A DNA stretch of 10,123 bases from Chloroflexota bacterium (GCA_003520455.1 DOUV01000823.1:1-10123); one strand, 5' to 3'. Positions 1 to 6,070 are shown, counted from the stretch's first letter. The notes: generated from the sequence alone by a model not told the origin. Made by a program: numbers and translations.

Positions 1-285
1 CCCACCGCCGCCCCCACGCCCACCCTCGCTCCGCGGGGCGCGCGGACGGGCGATATTGACGGTCAACTGGCGGTTCTCATAGGGCTTGCCATCGAACTTG
101 CGAATGGCTTCGTCGGCGTTTTGTTGGTCCTCCATCTCAACGAAGCCAAACCCGCGTGATCGACCGGTATCCCGGTCGGTAATAACTTGAGCTGAGACGA
201 CTTCGCCAGCCTGCGAGAAGAGACGTTGCAGGTCTTCATCGGTCGTGTTATAGGGCAGGTTACCCACGTACAACCTGACAGACAT
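1..285 (-). CDS. Glycine-rich RRM RNA-binding protein (3' end outside window)
   Basis: This is a single RNA-recognition-motif protein of the cold-inducible type known from cyanobacteria and several other bacteria. It would bind single-stranded RNA in the cytoplasm, probably helping RNA folding or stability at low temperature; that role is inferred from the family. The start is ATG at 285, preceded by AAAGGAA at 294-300 with about eight bases of spacing. Residues 5-10 (LYVGNL) are the RNP2 motif and residues 44-51 (RGFGFVEM) are RNP1, both with the expected aromatic residues. The RRM fold ends near residue 80 (VNIAR). A basic linker (PRAPRSEGGR) then leads into a poly-glycine tail that begins at residue 91 and continues past the left edge. 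The 95 residues seen are therefore not the whole protein. It lies 123 bases downstream of the FKBP gene on the same strand. That gap has no clear terminator or promoter, so co-transcription is possible but unproven. Confidence 0.93.
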   Translation of the reverse strand, partial: MSVRLYVGNLPYNTTDEDLQRLFSQAGEVVSAQVITDRDTGRSRGFGFVEMEDQQNADEAIRKFDGKPYENRQLTVNIARPRAPRSEGGRGGGGG

Positions 286-408
286 CCAAAGAGTTCCTTT
301 CGACCCAGTGGGCCATCTGACGCAAACAAGCGGACGAGGACTGGCTGGACGTCACGGACGAGAGGAACGATGGTCCAGCTACCGACAAATGGAAGTACGC
401 TTCACCTC

Positions 409-939
409 TTACTCTTCGTCCCACTCCTCCTCGTCGTCCCACTCTTCGTCCCACTCGTCGTCATCGTGGGCGTGTCCATGGGCCAACTCCTCTTCCGTCG
501 GCGGGCGCAGACTGCGGACGGTCACATCGAAGTGCAACGTCTCGCCAGCAAGGGGGTGGTTGAAGTCTACCACGACCTCGTTGCGATCGACGCTGACGAC
601 GTAAACAGGTACCGGCTCGTCGTCCTCGTCCGTCTGCACATAGATTTCCATGCCCTCTTCTAACTCGAAATCACGCGGAAACTCGGAGCGGGGCATGGCC
701 ATTTCACTACCCTCTTCGCGCTCACCGAATCCCTCTTCAGGCGAGACGACGACGTGTTTGCTGTCGCCAACGTGCAGGCCGTAGAGCGCCTTTTCCAGCC
801 CTTCGACCACCTCCCCGGCACCCTGAAGAATCTCAAGAGGTTCCTCCCCTTCAGTCGTATCAACCACCTCACCATCGGACAGGGTCATTACGTAGTCAAT
901 ACCAACGACGAGGCCGTCTCGGACTTTTTCTTCGGCCAT
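409..939 (-). CDS. slyD: SlyD-like FKBP-type peptidyl-prolyl cis-trans isomerase with acidic Trp-containing tail
   Basis: The 176-residue protein is a SlyD-class FKBP, a cytosolic prolyl isomerase and folding chaperone. The FKBP domain is split: residues about 10-70 contain the GVVEGLEKAL-like helix (here GEVVEGLEKAL), and residues 124-146 carry the signature DFNHPLAGETLHF. The flap-like chaperone insert lies between them (about 73-122). After residue 150 come a short HGHAH cluster and a strongly acidic tail in which WDEE/WDDE units recur. E. coli SlyD instead has a long His/Cys-rich metal-binding tail, so strong nickel binding is not expected here. The ATG at 939 was chosen because AAAGGAGT (948-955) sits eight bases upstream and the FKBP homology begins there. 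The frame stays open to 1041 without further homology. A sigma70-like promoter and a structured leader lie upstream. The identity is clear; the slyD symbol refers to the subfamily rather than proven orthology. Confidence 0.93.
   Translation of the reverse strand: MAEEKVRDGLVVGIDYVMTLSDGEVVDTTEGEEPLEILQGAGEVVEGLEKALYGLHVGDSKHVVVSPEEGFGEREEGSEMAMPRSEFPRDFELEEGMEIYVQTDEDDEPVPVYVVSVDRNEVVVDFNHPLAGETLHFDVTVRSLRPPTEEELAHGHAHDDDEWDEEWDDEEEWDEE
412..470 (-). repeat. Short imperfect in-gene repeat encoding the WDEE tail
   Basis: On the plus strand the unit tcgtcccact or a close variant recurs about four times (near 417-455), interleaved with tcctcctcgtcg-type triplets. Read on the minus strand it encodes repeated Trp-Asp-Glu-Glu blocks at the C-terminus of the FKBP protein. 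Such a purine-rich microsatellite-like end can change length by slippage, so tail length probably varies between relatives. This is seen directly in the sequence; the variability is inferred. Confidence 0.6.
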
Positions 940-1055
940 ACAAATTGACTCCTTTGTGGGGAATTTGTGGGGATCAGGTGACCTCACAAGTGAAGTAGCA
1001 GCAGAATTCGTGCCGCTGGGATTGCCGAGACCGAGAGGCACTCATCCCTCGCGGG

Positions 1056-1152
1056 GAGGTGTCAGCATCAAAACAGCCGCCGGTTCGTCAACTCCCGGGC
1101 GGCTGCTCGATGATGCCGGGCACCGTGCCGTGGCCGTCCACTGTCACACCTC
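1056..1152 (-). ncRNA. Candidate structured RNA element (four-helix junction) in the FKBP gene leader
   Basis: Nested inverted repeats fold this 97-base segment compactly. An outer 7-bp helix pairs 1056-1062 with 1146-1152 (GAGGTGT/ACACCTC). Inside it is a two-part arm: 1065-1070 with 1111-1116 (GCATCA/TGATGC) and 1074-1081 with 1098-1105 (CAGCCGCC/GGCGGCTG). Two small hairpins follow, 1119-1129 (GGCA-ccg-TGCC) and 1130-1141 (GTGG-ccgt-CCAC). All helices are perfect. It lies between the proposed promoter and the FKBP start, so the minus strand is favoured. There the 8-bp stem is followed by TTTT, as in a weak intrinsic terminator. A difficulty is that the predicted start point (about 1148) falls within the outer helix. 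It matches no riboswitch consensus I can recall. It may be a leader RNA, an attenuator, or DNA-level dyads. Confidence 0.4.
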
Positions 1153-1154
1153 AC

Positions 1155-1183
1155 ATCCTAGCGAAGTTTGAGACGAATTGCAA
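1155..1183 (-). promoter_or_regulatory. Sigma70-like promoter reading toward the FKBP gene
   Basis: On the minus strand TTGCAA (1178-1183) and TAGGAT (1155-1160) are separated by exactly 17 bases. They are four- and five-of-six matches to the -35 and -10 consensus. Transcription would begin near 1148, giving a leader of about 210 bases before the ATG at 939. The match is good but the site has not been tested, and the long leader is unusual. Confidence 0.5.
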
Positions 1184-1291
1184 CCCCCGCCAGGTGAAAA
1201 GGCGCCCGATCATCCCGCCACTCGTAGAGGTCCCGCGAATATCACCGGACGGATCGTCTGTCGCAGACCGGGGAGGTACTCGTCGAAGGCC

Positions 1292-1372
1292 GACCGGTTG
1301 AACCGGAACACCGGTCAAGTCGTCGCCGGAGGCGCATGATCGGAGACTTCCGAAGTCTGACGCCTTGACCGG
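1292..1372. repeat. Cluster of nested inverted repeats, possible structured RNA or protein-binding dyads
   Basis: GACCGGT (1292-1298) pairs with ACCGGTC (1310-1316). CCGGTT and AACCGG form a tight dyad at 1294-1306. CCGGTCAAG (1311-1319) pairs perfectly with CTTGACCGG (1364-1372). That 9-bp helix encloses two short hairpins, CGCC-gga-GGCG (1324-1334) and AGACTT-ccg-AAGTCT (1344-1358). The GACCGGT/ACCGGTC hairpin and the 9-bp helix share bases 1311-1316, so they would be mutually exclusive, as in a switch. The strand of action is unknown. It could also simply be a transcription-ending region for chrA. Confidence 0.45.
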
Positions 1373-1394
1373 CGCTTTGGGCCTCGGCCGGACC

Positions 1395-1412
1395 TGGCGG
1401 AGCGCTCCGCCA
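1395..1412. repeat. 18-bp perfect palindrome
   Basis: TGGCGGAGCGCTCCGCCA is an uninterrupted self-complementary 18-mer with no central spacer. Without a loop it suits a dimeric DNA-binding protein better than a terminator hairpin, and no T run follows on either side. Its core GGAGCGCTCC resembles the dyad at 7607-7621 downstream of the acetyltransferase gene. Its function is unknown. Confidence 0.5.
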
Positions 1413-1616
1413 CATGCCGGCCACGGGTGAACTCATACTCGGCCCCGGAGCGGAAGTATGGCCCCGCACCGGCCGCCCACTGGAAGCGCGAACCAGGAGA
1501 TGCTCGCCAAATTGCTCCAGCGCGAGCAGGCCAGGCTGTTCCTCGGCCCGCCGCACGGCCGTCTCATCGGCGAGCGAGGCAGCGCTCAGCACCTGTCCTG
1601 CTCTCGTGGCGTTGGA

Positions 1617-2756
1617 CTAGCGGATAGCCTGGGCGAGCAGGCCGACCAGCGCCCCGCCCAAGATCAACCAGACAGTCTCCACTTTCCGCTGCAGGAGAGC
1701 CGCCAGCGCCACAAGCGCCACCAGGGCGGTCAGTAGATCGGTCAAGGCGGCCAGCGTTAGGCGGGCCAGCGTCACCACCAGCAGCGCCACGACGGCGGCG
1801 GTCACCGCATCCAGAAAGAGGCGCGCCTAGGGCGAGCGGCGCAGCCTGGGCAACAGCGGCCCCATTGAGAAGACGATGACGAATGAGGGCAGGAAAATTG
1901 CCACGGTGGCGACCAGCGCGCCCTGCCAGCCGGCCACGAGATAGCCAACGAAGGTGGCGGTGGTCAGGACGGGGCCCGGGGTCATCTGGCCGATGGCGAT
2001 GGCGTCGAGAAGCTGCGAGTGGGTCAGCCAGCCAAAGCTGTTGACGAGGTCGCGCTCCAGGTAGGCAATCAGCAGATAGCCACTCCCGAACAGAAGCGCA
2101 CCGACCTTGAGGAAGAAGAGCGCCAGTTGCCAAAGCCGCCTGTCGGCGGCGAGAGCACTCATGGGAGTGAGCACGGGCAGAACGAGGAGGGCTGCCATAC
2201 CGGGCCAGGCCACCCGCGCGAGGAGCAGGCCGGCGGCGCCAGAGGCGAAGATGATCAAGACCTCGTCGACACCGGCCAGCGCGGCCACCAACGCCGCCCC
2301 GGCCAGCACCTGGACCCGCCAACTCTTGAGGCTGCTCCTGGCCAGGCGCCAGGTGACGGCGGCGATAACCGCGACGACAACCGGCTTGATCCCGTAGAGG
2401 ACCGCCGTCGCTGTGGGCAGGCTCCCATAGCGGGTGTAGAGCAGACTCAGCAACAACACAAAAACGGTCGCCGGGCCGATGAAGGCCGTACCGCTGAGCA
2501 AGGCGCCGCGCCAGCCGTTGGCGACGTAGCCGATGTGGATGGCCATTTCAGTCGAGTTCGGCCCGGGCACGAGATTGGTAGCTGCCAGCATGTCCATGAA
2601 ATGCTCGCGGCTGAGCCAGCCCCGGCGGGTCACAACCTCTTCCTCCATCAGGGCGATGTGCGCGGCCGGACCGCCGAAGCCGATCACCCCGAGCTTGAAG
2701 AAGAGGCGGCCCAGCTCGGCGAGCGATGCCACGGGGGGAGTGGTCTGCTCAGGCAT
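1617..2756 (-). pseudogene. chrA: Chromate transporter ChrA (long form) interrupted by an in-frame TAG
   Basis: The reading frame encodes a long-chain CHR family membrane transporter, which exports chromate driven by ion gradients. Residues 15-75 hold the first CHR half ([18 protein letters not shown], then VPGPNST). From about residue 213 the second half repeats the pattern ([16 protein letters not shown], then [16 protein letters not shown]). Many hydrophobic segments span the length. The frame from ATG 2756 stops at TAG 1827-1829 after 309 residues (ending RLRRSP). The same frame then continues 69 more codons to TAG 1617. Those codons clearly encode the family's missing C-terminal helices (FLDAV, then about 60 hydrophobic residues). 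Full length with the stop read as a residue would be about 379, near the family norm. Family members often have Trp here, so a single TGG-to-TAG change explains the break. A nonsense mutation, stop readthrough or a base-call error all fit. The Shine-Dalgarno sequence is weak (GGGG before TTGA-ATG). Confidence 0.85.
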
Positions 2757-2949
2757 TCAACGCCCCACTGCTGACCAGTGCCTGGCAATACGATGAGGAC
2801 AGTTGCGTGTGGTCGTCGGCACGGGAGACGAACCTCAACGTCGAGGGCAACAAGCGTACTCGCCATTGTCATCGAGATGCTCGCAATCGGCAACTCAACC
2901 TTCCGAAGCCAGGGCCAGACCGCCGCGAGGGTTGGGAGCGCAATTTTGC

Positions 2950-2978
2950 TTGCCAATCTCTGCGCAGGGTGATATGCT
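2950..2978 (+). promoter_or_regulatory. Sigma70-like promoter for fumC
   Basis: TTGCCA (2950-2955) and TATGCT (2973-2978) are separated by 17 bases. Each matches four of six consensus bases. The predicted start near 2985 gives a leader of about 36 bases before the fumC ATG at 3021. The position in the divergent gap between chrA and fumC supports it. Confidence 0.55.
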
Positions 2979-3020
2979 CATTCCACAACGCAGTCCTTGT
3001 CACAAAGGAGTGAGCCAGGT

Positions 3021-4421
3021 ATGGCTGAGACGAATTATCGAGTCGAGCGCGACTCAATGGGCGAGGTGCGTGTGCCGGCCACGGCACTCTATGGCGCCCA
3101 AACCCAGCGAGCCGTTGAGAACTTTCCGATCAGCGGCCTCACGTTCGGCCGTTCGTTCATCGGTGCTTTGGGGCTGATCAAGGCCGCCGCCGCCGAGGTC
3201 AACCGCGACCTGGGATTGCTCGATCCAGCCATGGCCGCCTGGATCCGCCAGGCAGCCATGGAGGTCGCTGAGGGGCACCACGACAATCAGTTCCCGATTG
3301 ACATCTTCCAGACGGGTTCCGGCACCTCAACCAACATGAACGCCAACGAGGTCATCGCCCGGCTGGCGAGTCAGTTCGGTGACGGCGCCAGAGTGCACCC
3401 CAACGACGACGTCAACATGGGGCAGTCGTCGAACGATGTCATTCCCGCCACGATCCACGTGGCGGCGACGCTCGACGTGGTCGAGCGGCTCGTTCCCGCC
3501 CTGCGGCATCTGCACGAGACGCTGGTCGCCAAAGCGCAGGCAACCGATGATGTGGTCAAGACCGGCCGGACCCACCTCATGGATGCGATGCCGATCCGCA
3601 TGAGCCAGGAGATCAGCGGCTGGGCCAGCCAGATCGCCCATGGCATTGCGCGGCTGGAAACTACACTGCCGCGTACCAGCGAGTTGGCCCTCGGCGGGAC
3701 AGCCGTCGGGACGGGGATCAATGCCCATCCGGAGTTTGGCCCACGGATCGCCGCGCGGCTGAGCGAGATGACCGGCGTCCACTTTAGCGAGGCCGAGAAT
3801 CACTTTGAGGCCCAGGCAACGCAGGACGCCGCCGTCGAGCTGAGCGGCCAGCTCAAAACAATCGCGGTCTCCTTGATAAAGATTGCCAACGATCTGCGTT
3901 GGATGAACTCCGGCCCCCAGGCCGGCCTGGGCGAGATCGTGTTGCCGGCCCTCCAGCCGGGCAGCTCGATCATGCCCGGGAAGATCAATCCGGTCATCGC
4001 GGAGGCCACGATGATGGTGGCAGCCCAGGTCATCGGCAACGATACGAGCATCACGGTGGCAGCCGGCCATGGGAATTTCGAGCTGAACGTGATGCTGCCG
4101 GTCATCGCGCACAACCTGCTCCAGAGTCTCGAGATCCTCGCCAATGCTGCCGTCGTGCTGGCCGACAAGGCCCTCAAAGGGTTCACGGTCAATCGCGAGC
4201 AGGTCGCCGAGGTGGTCGAGAAGAACCCCATCATGGTGACGGCGCTCAACCCGATCATCGGCTACGAGAAGGGCGCCAAGATCGCCAGGCAGGCCTACGC
4301 CGAGGGACGCCGGGTCAAGGAGGTCGCCGCCGAGCAGACCGACCTGACGCGCGAGGAACTCGACCGGCTCCTGGACCCCCGCGAATTGACCCTCGGGGGA
4401 ATCAAAGGGGGCGGGAGGTGA
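3021..4421 (+). CDS. fumC: Class II fumarate hydratase (fumarase C)
   Basis: The enzyme catalyses the reversible hydration of fumarate to L-malate in the TCA cycle. It is cytosolic, needs no iron-sulfur cluster and acts as a homotetramer. The 466-residue length is normal for FumC. Visible family blocks are TGSGTSTNMNANEVI (98-112), MGQSSNDVIPAT (133-144), TGRTHLMDAMP (181-191, with the catalytic-site His185) and the fumarase/aspartase signature GSSIMPGKINPV (314-325, with the catalytic loop Ser). GNFELNV (351-357) and THLMDAMP favour fumarase over aspartate ammonia-lyase, which has GQLQLN-like and TQLQDA-like sequence at these places. ATG 3021 was chosen because AAAGGAG (3004-3010) precedes it by ten bases. 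An in-frame TTG at 2997 lacks both Shine-Dalgarno support and homology. A promoter lies at 2950-2978. The stop codon overlaps a GGAGGTG that may serve a tiny downstream ORF. Confidence 0.96.
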   Translation: MAETNYRVERDSMGEVRVPATALYGAQTQRAVENFPISGLTFGRSFIGALGLIKAAAAEVNRDLGLLDPAMAAWIRQAAMEVAEGHHDNQFPIDIFQTGSGTSTNMNANEVIARLASQFGDGARVHPNDDVNMGQSSNDVIPATIHVAATLDVVERLVPALRHLHETLVAKAQATDDVVKTGRTHLMDAMPIRMSQEISGWASQIAHGIARLETTLPRTSELALGGTAVGTGINAHPEFGPRIAARLSEMTGVHFSEAENHFEAQATQDAAVELSGQLKTIAVSLIKIANDLRWMNSGPQAGLGEIVLPALQPGSSIMPGKINPVIAEATMMVAAQVIGNDTSITVAAGHGNFELNVMLPVIAHNLLQSLEILANAAVVLADKALKGFTVNREQVAEVVEKNPIMVTALNPIIGYEKGAKIARQAYAEGRRVKEVAAEQTDLTREELDRLLDPRELTLGGIKGGGR

Positions 4422-4423
4422 AC

Positions 4424-4440
4424 GAGGTGCGACGCACCTC
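4424..4440 (+). promoter_or_regulatory. Hairpin in the fumC-thrB gap whose 3' arm can also pair with the thrB Shine-Dalgarno
   Basis: GAGGTGC (4424-4430), loop gac, and GCACCTC (4434-4440) form a perfect 7-bp hairpin three bases after the fumC stop codon. The CACCTC of its 3' arm (4435-4440) is equally complementary to GAGGTG in the thrB ribosome-binding site (4494-4499). The two GAGGTG copies would therefore compete for one partner. No T run follows, so it is a poor intrinsic terminator. A translational switch is inferred, not shown. Confidence 0.4.
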
Positions 4441-4480
4441 AGTGTTATGTTGTCCGTACCGCCTCACACGACAACCCTGA
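4427..4480 (+). CDS. Possible 17-codon leader ORF upstream of thrB
   Basis: A GTG at 4427 opens a 17-codon frame ending at TGA 4478-4480 (predicted MRRTSVLCCPYRLTRQP). GGGAGGTG (4413-4420), which overlaps the fumC stop, lies six bases upstream and makes a good Shine-Dalgarno. The frame runs through the hairpin whose 3' arm can mask the thrB ribosome-binding site, the arrangement of a leader peptide. It contains two Thr and two adjacent Cys but no run of Thr or Ile codons such as classical thr-operon leaders have. A chance ORF is quite possible. Confidence 0.25.
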   Translation: MRRTSVLCCPYRLTRQP

Positions 4481-4501
4481 CCCAAGCTTTCTGGAGGTGT
4501 C

Positions 4502-5440
4502 GTGCCTGACATCACCGTCTTTGCCCCTGCGACGGTCGCGAACGTCGGCCCCGGCTTCGACGTGTTGGGCTGCGCCGTCTCAGGCATGGGCGATTGGGTG
4601 ACCGCGCGCCTGATCGAGATGCCCGGGGTCCACATCGAGGCGGTGGAAGGCGATGCCGGGCGCCTGCCACGGGAGGCCACTCGCAACACGGCGGGTATCG
4701 CCGCCTTGGAAACCCTGAGACTGCTCGAGGTACGCAACGCGGGCGTGGCGCTGCGGCTCCGCAAGGGGCTTCCACTCGGCAGTGGCCTTGGCAGTAGCGG
4801 CGCCAGCGCTGCGGCCGCGACCTGGGCGACCAACCTGCTCTTCGGTGCGCCGCTGAGCAAGCACGATTTGCTCCCGGCCGGGCTGGCGGCCGAGGCCACC
4901 GTGAGCGGCTGGCACGCCGACAACGTCGGCCCCTCATTGCTGGGCGGGTTCATCCTGATTCGCTCGTACGACCCGCTCGAGTTGATCGAATTGCCCTCTC
5001 CCCACTCAATCGTCTTTGTCCTGGTCCACCCCGATTTTGAGCTGCCGACACGCAAGGCGCGCGAAGTGGTTCCCAACACCATCTCGCTGGCCCAACATGT
5101 CGCCAACAGCGGCAACCTCGCCGCCCTGATGGCGGCGCTGTTCGGCGGCAACGTCCGCTTGCTCGGCAAGGCGACCAGCGACGTGATCGTCGAACCGGCG
5201 CGTGCCCCGCTGATCCCGGGCTTCGCCGCCGTCAAAGCGGCGGCGCTGGCCGCAGGCGCGTACGGCTGTTCGATCAGCGGGGCCGGCCCCACGGTCTTTG
5301 CCATCACCGACGATATCCAGAGCGCCCCGATGATTAGCGCGGCGATGATTGACGCCTTCGGCCAGGCGGGGCTGATTGCCAGCTCGGTCATCTCGCATGT
5401 GGACATGGATGGCGCCCGCGCCGTGGCACCACCGGCCTGA
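4502..5440 (+). CDS. thrB: Homoserine kinase
   Basis: ThrB phosphorylates L-homoserine with ATP to O-phospho-L-homoserine, the penultimate step of threonine synthesis in the cytosol. The 312-residue protein has all GHMP-kinase landmarks: the N-terminal ATVANVGPGFDVLG (10-23), the ATP-binding P-loop PLGSGLGSSGASAA (91-104), HADNVGPSLLGG (138-149, homoserine kinase-specific) and the C-terminal glycine motif GAYGCSISGAGPTVFAI (252-268). The start is the GTG at 4502. It is the only usable start after the upstream in-frame stop at 4478, and GGAGGT (4493-4498) lies just before it with tight spacing of about three to five bases. It follows fumC by 80 bases, a gap holding a possible attenuator. The usual partners thrC and hom are not in the window. 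Identification is secure. Confidence 0.95.
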   Translation: MPDITVFAPATVANVGPGFDVLGCAVSGMGDWVTARLIEMPGVHIEAVEGDAGRLPREATRNTAGIAALETLRLLEVRNAGVALRLRKGLPLGSGLGSSGASAAAATWATNLLFGAPLSKHDLLPAGLAAEATVSGWHADNVGPSLLGGFILIRSYDPLELIELPSPHSIVFVLVHPDFELPTRKAREVVPNTISLAQHVANSGNLAALMAALFGGNVRLLGKATSDVIVEPARAPLIPGFAAVKAAALAAGAYGCSISGAGPTVFAITDDIQSAPMISAAMIDAFGQAGLIASSVISHVDMDGARAVAPPA

Positions 5441-5463
5441 CACCCCCACCAGCCGGGCATAGC

Positions 5464-5970
5464 ATGATTGATCCGCGGTTCCTCCAGGTTCTCCACACGA
5501 TTCACGAGCGACTGTCCGACAGCGCGGTGAGTTGGGCCCTCACCGGCAGTCTCGGATTCGCACTACAAGGAGTGCCGGTCGAGCCCCACGACATCGACAT
5601 TCAAACCGACGAGGTGGGCGCGTACGCCATCGAGGAGCGCTTGTCCGAGTGGGTCAGCAGCCGGGTGAACTTCTCTTCAACCGAGCGGATCCGTTCTCAC
5701 TTTGGGGCTCTGACGATCGGCGGGATCAGAGTGGAGATCATGGGAGCGATCCAGAAGCGGCTCGAAGATGGCACGTGGGAGGATCCGGTCGATCTTGCCT
5801 GCCACAAGCGGATCGTGGAGGTTGAGGGCATGCGGGTGCCCGTCTTGTCGCTCGAGTACGAGGTCCAGGCCTATCGGAAGCTCGGCCGGTTCGAGCGCGC
5901 CGCGCTGCTGGAGGAGTGGTTGCGACGCGACGCCGATCGTCGGGTCAGCGCAGCCTCTGAGAGCGCATAG
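5464..5970 (+). CDS. Small polymerase-beta-type nucleotidyltransferase of unknown substrate
   Basis: The 168-residue protein has the core of a minimal nucleotidyltransferase. The GS motif is in WALTGSLGFALQG (24-36, Gly28-Ser29), the two metal-binding acids are in PHDIDIQTD (Asp43 and Asp45), and a likely third acid is Glu91 in the strand IRVEIMG. Helices rich in Arg and Glu form the C-terminus. Enzymes with this fold transfer a nucleotide to small molecules (lincosamide or aminoglycoside resistance enzymes), to proteins (MNT and AbiEii-type toxins) or to RNA. The sequence does not show which applies. No HEPN partner or antitoxin is adjacent, so a toxin-antitoxin pair is not supported. It begins 23 bases after thrB, without a visible Shine-Dalgarno. 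That suggests co-transcription or translational coupling with thrB, or leaderless-like initiation. The fold assignment is confident; the biological role is open. Confidence 0.85.
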   Translation: MIDPRFLQVLHTIHERLSDSAVSWALTGSLGFALQGVPVEPHDIDIQTDEVGAYAIEERLSEWVSSRVNFSSTERIRSHFGALTIGGIRVEIMGAIQKRLEDGTWEDPVDLACHKRIVEVEGMRVPVLSLEYEVQAYRKLGRFERAALLEEWLRRDADRRVSAASESA

Positions 5971-6010
5971 CCTCTTATGCGCCGCCGGTCACACATGCAA
6001 GCCCCTCTGC

Positions 6011-6044
6011 CCACCCCCTGCGGAGCAACAGCCCGCGGGGGTGG
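6011..6044 (+). terminator. Strong GC-rich hairpin between the nucleotidyltransferase gene and map
   Basis: CCACCCCC (6011-6018) pairs with GGGGGTGG (6037-6044), and GCGG (6020-6023) pairs with CCGC (6033-6036). The only defect is one bulged T (6019), and the loop has nine bases. The 12-bp stem is the most stable-looking hairpin in the window and is followed by CTTTCGG, a short T run. It could end the fumC-thrB-nucleotidyltransferase transcript weakly, or act in the map leader, since it ends only ten bases before the map Shine-Dalgarno. Confidence 0.5.
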
Positions 6045-6070
6045 CTTTCGGCCCGGAGAGGAAATCCGTG

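Larger units (their letters stand above)
1184..1616. other. Gene-poor stretch between chrA and the FKBP promoter, rich in inverted repeats
   Basis: No convincing gene is present on either strand. Short ORFs exist, including a minus-strand frame from a GTG at 1592 to 1242. Its first 35 residues or so look helical (RRAEEQPGLLALEQ), like a linker of a GAF or sensor protein, but it turns into low-complexity Ser/Pro/Arg sequence and has no recognisable domain. A decayed gene fragment is possible but unproven. The stretch does contain the dyad cluster at 1292-1372 and an 18-bp perfect palindrome at 1395-1412. One or more of these could end transcription arriving from chrA, although none is followed by a long T run. 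Confidence 0.5.

Noticed and set aside
409..1041. Longer N-terminus for the FKBP protein, starting at 1041
   Set aside because: The ideal Shine-Dalgarno at 948-955 and the FKBP homology both place the start at 939; the extra 34 residues resemble no FKBP.
1056..1152. tRNA or known riboswitch in the FKBP leader
   Set aside because: The 7-bp outer helix and several arms recall a tRNA cloverleaf, but arm lengths, loops and the CCA end do not fit. I could not match cobalamin, TPP, SAM, glycine or NiCo riboswitch consensus bases.
1292..1372. Integron attC-like recombination site
   Set aside because: The required GTTRRRY and RYYYAAC ends are absent and no integrase or gene-cassette pattern is present.
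1242..1592. Minus-strand 116-codon ORF downstream of chrA with a helical, sensor-linker-like beginning
   Set aside because: Only about 35 residues look protein-like; the rest is Ser/Pro/Arg-rich and covers the palindromes. No domain is recognisable, so a gene is not supported.
1564..2774. Long overlapping ORFs on both strands across chrA
   Set aside because: They are out-of-frame shadows with Arg/Ala/Gly-biased composition. The chrA frame alone has family motifs.
5464..5970. MNT/HEPN or AbiE-type toxin-antitoxin pair
   Set aside because: No adjacent HEPN or antitoxin gene exists; the neighbours are thrB and map, so only the nucleotidyltransferase fold is supported.
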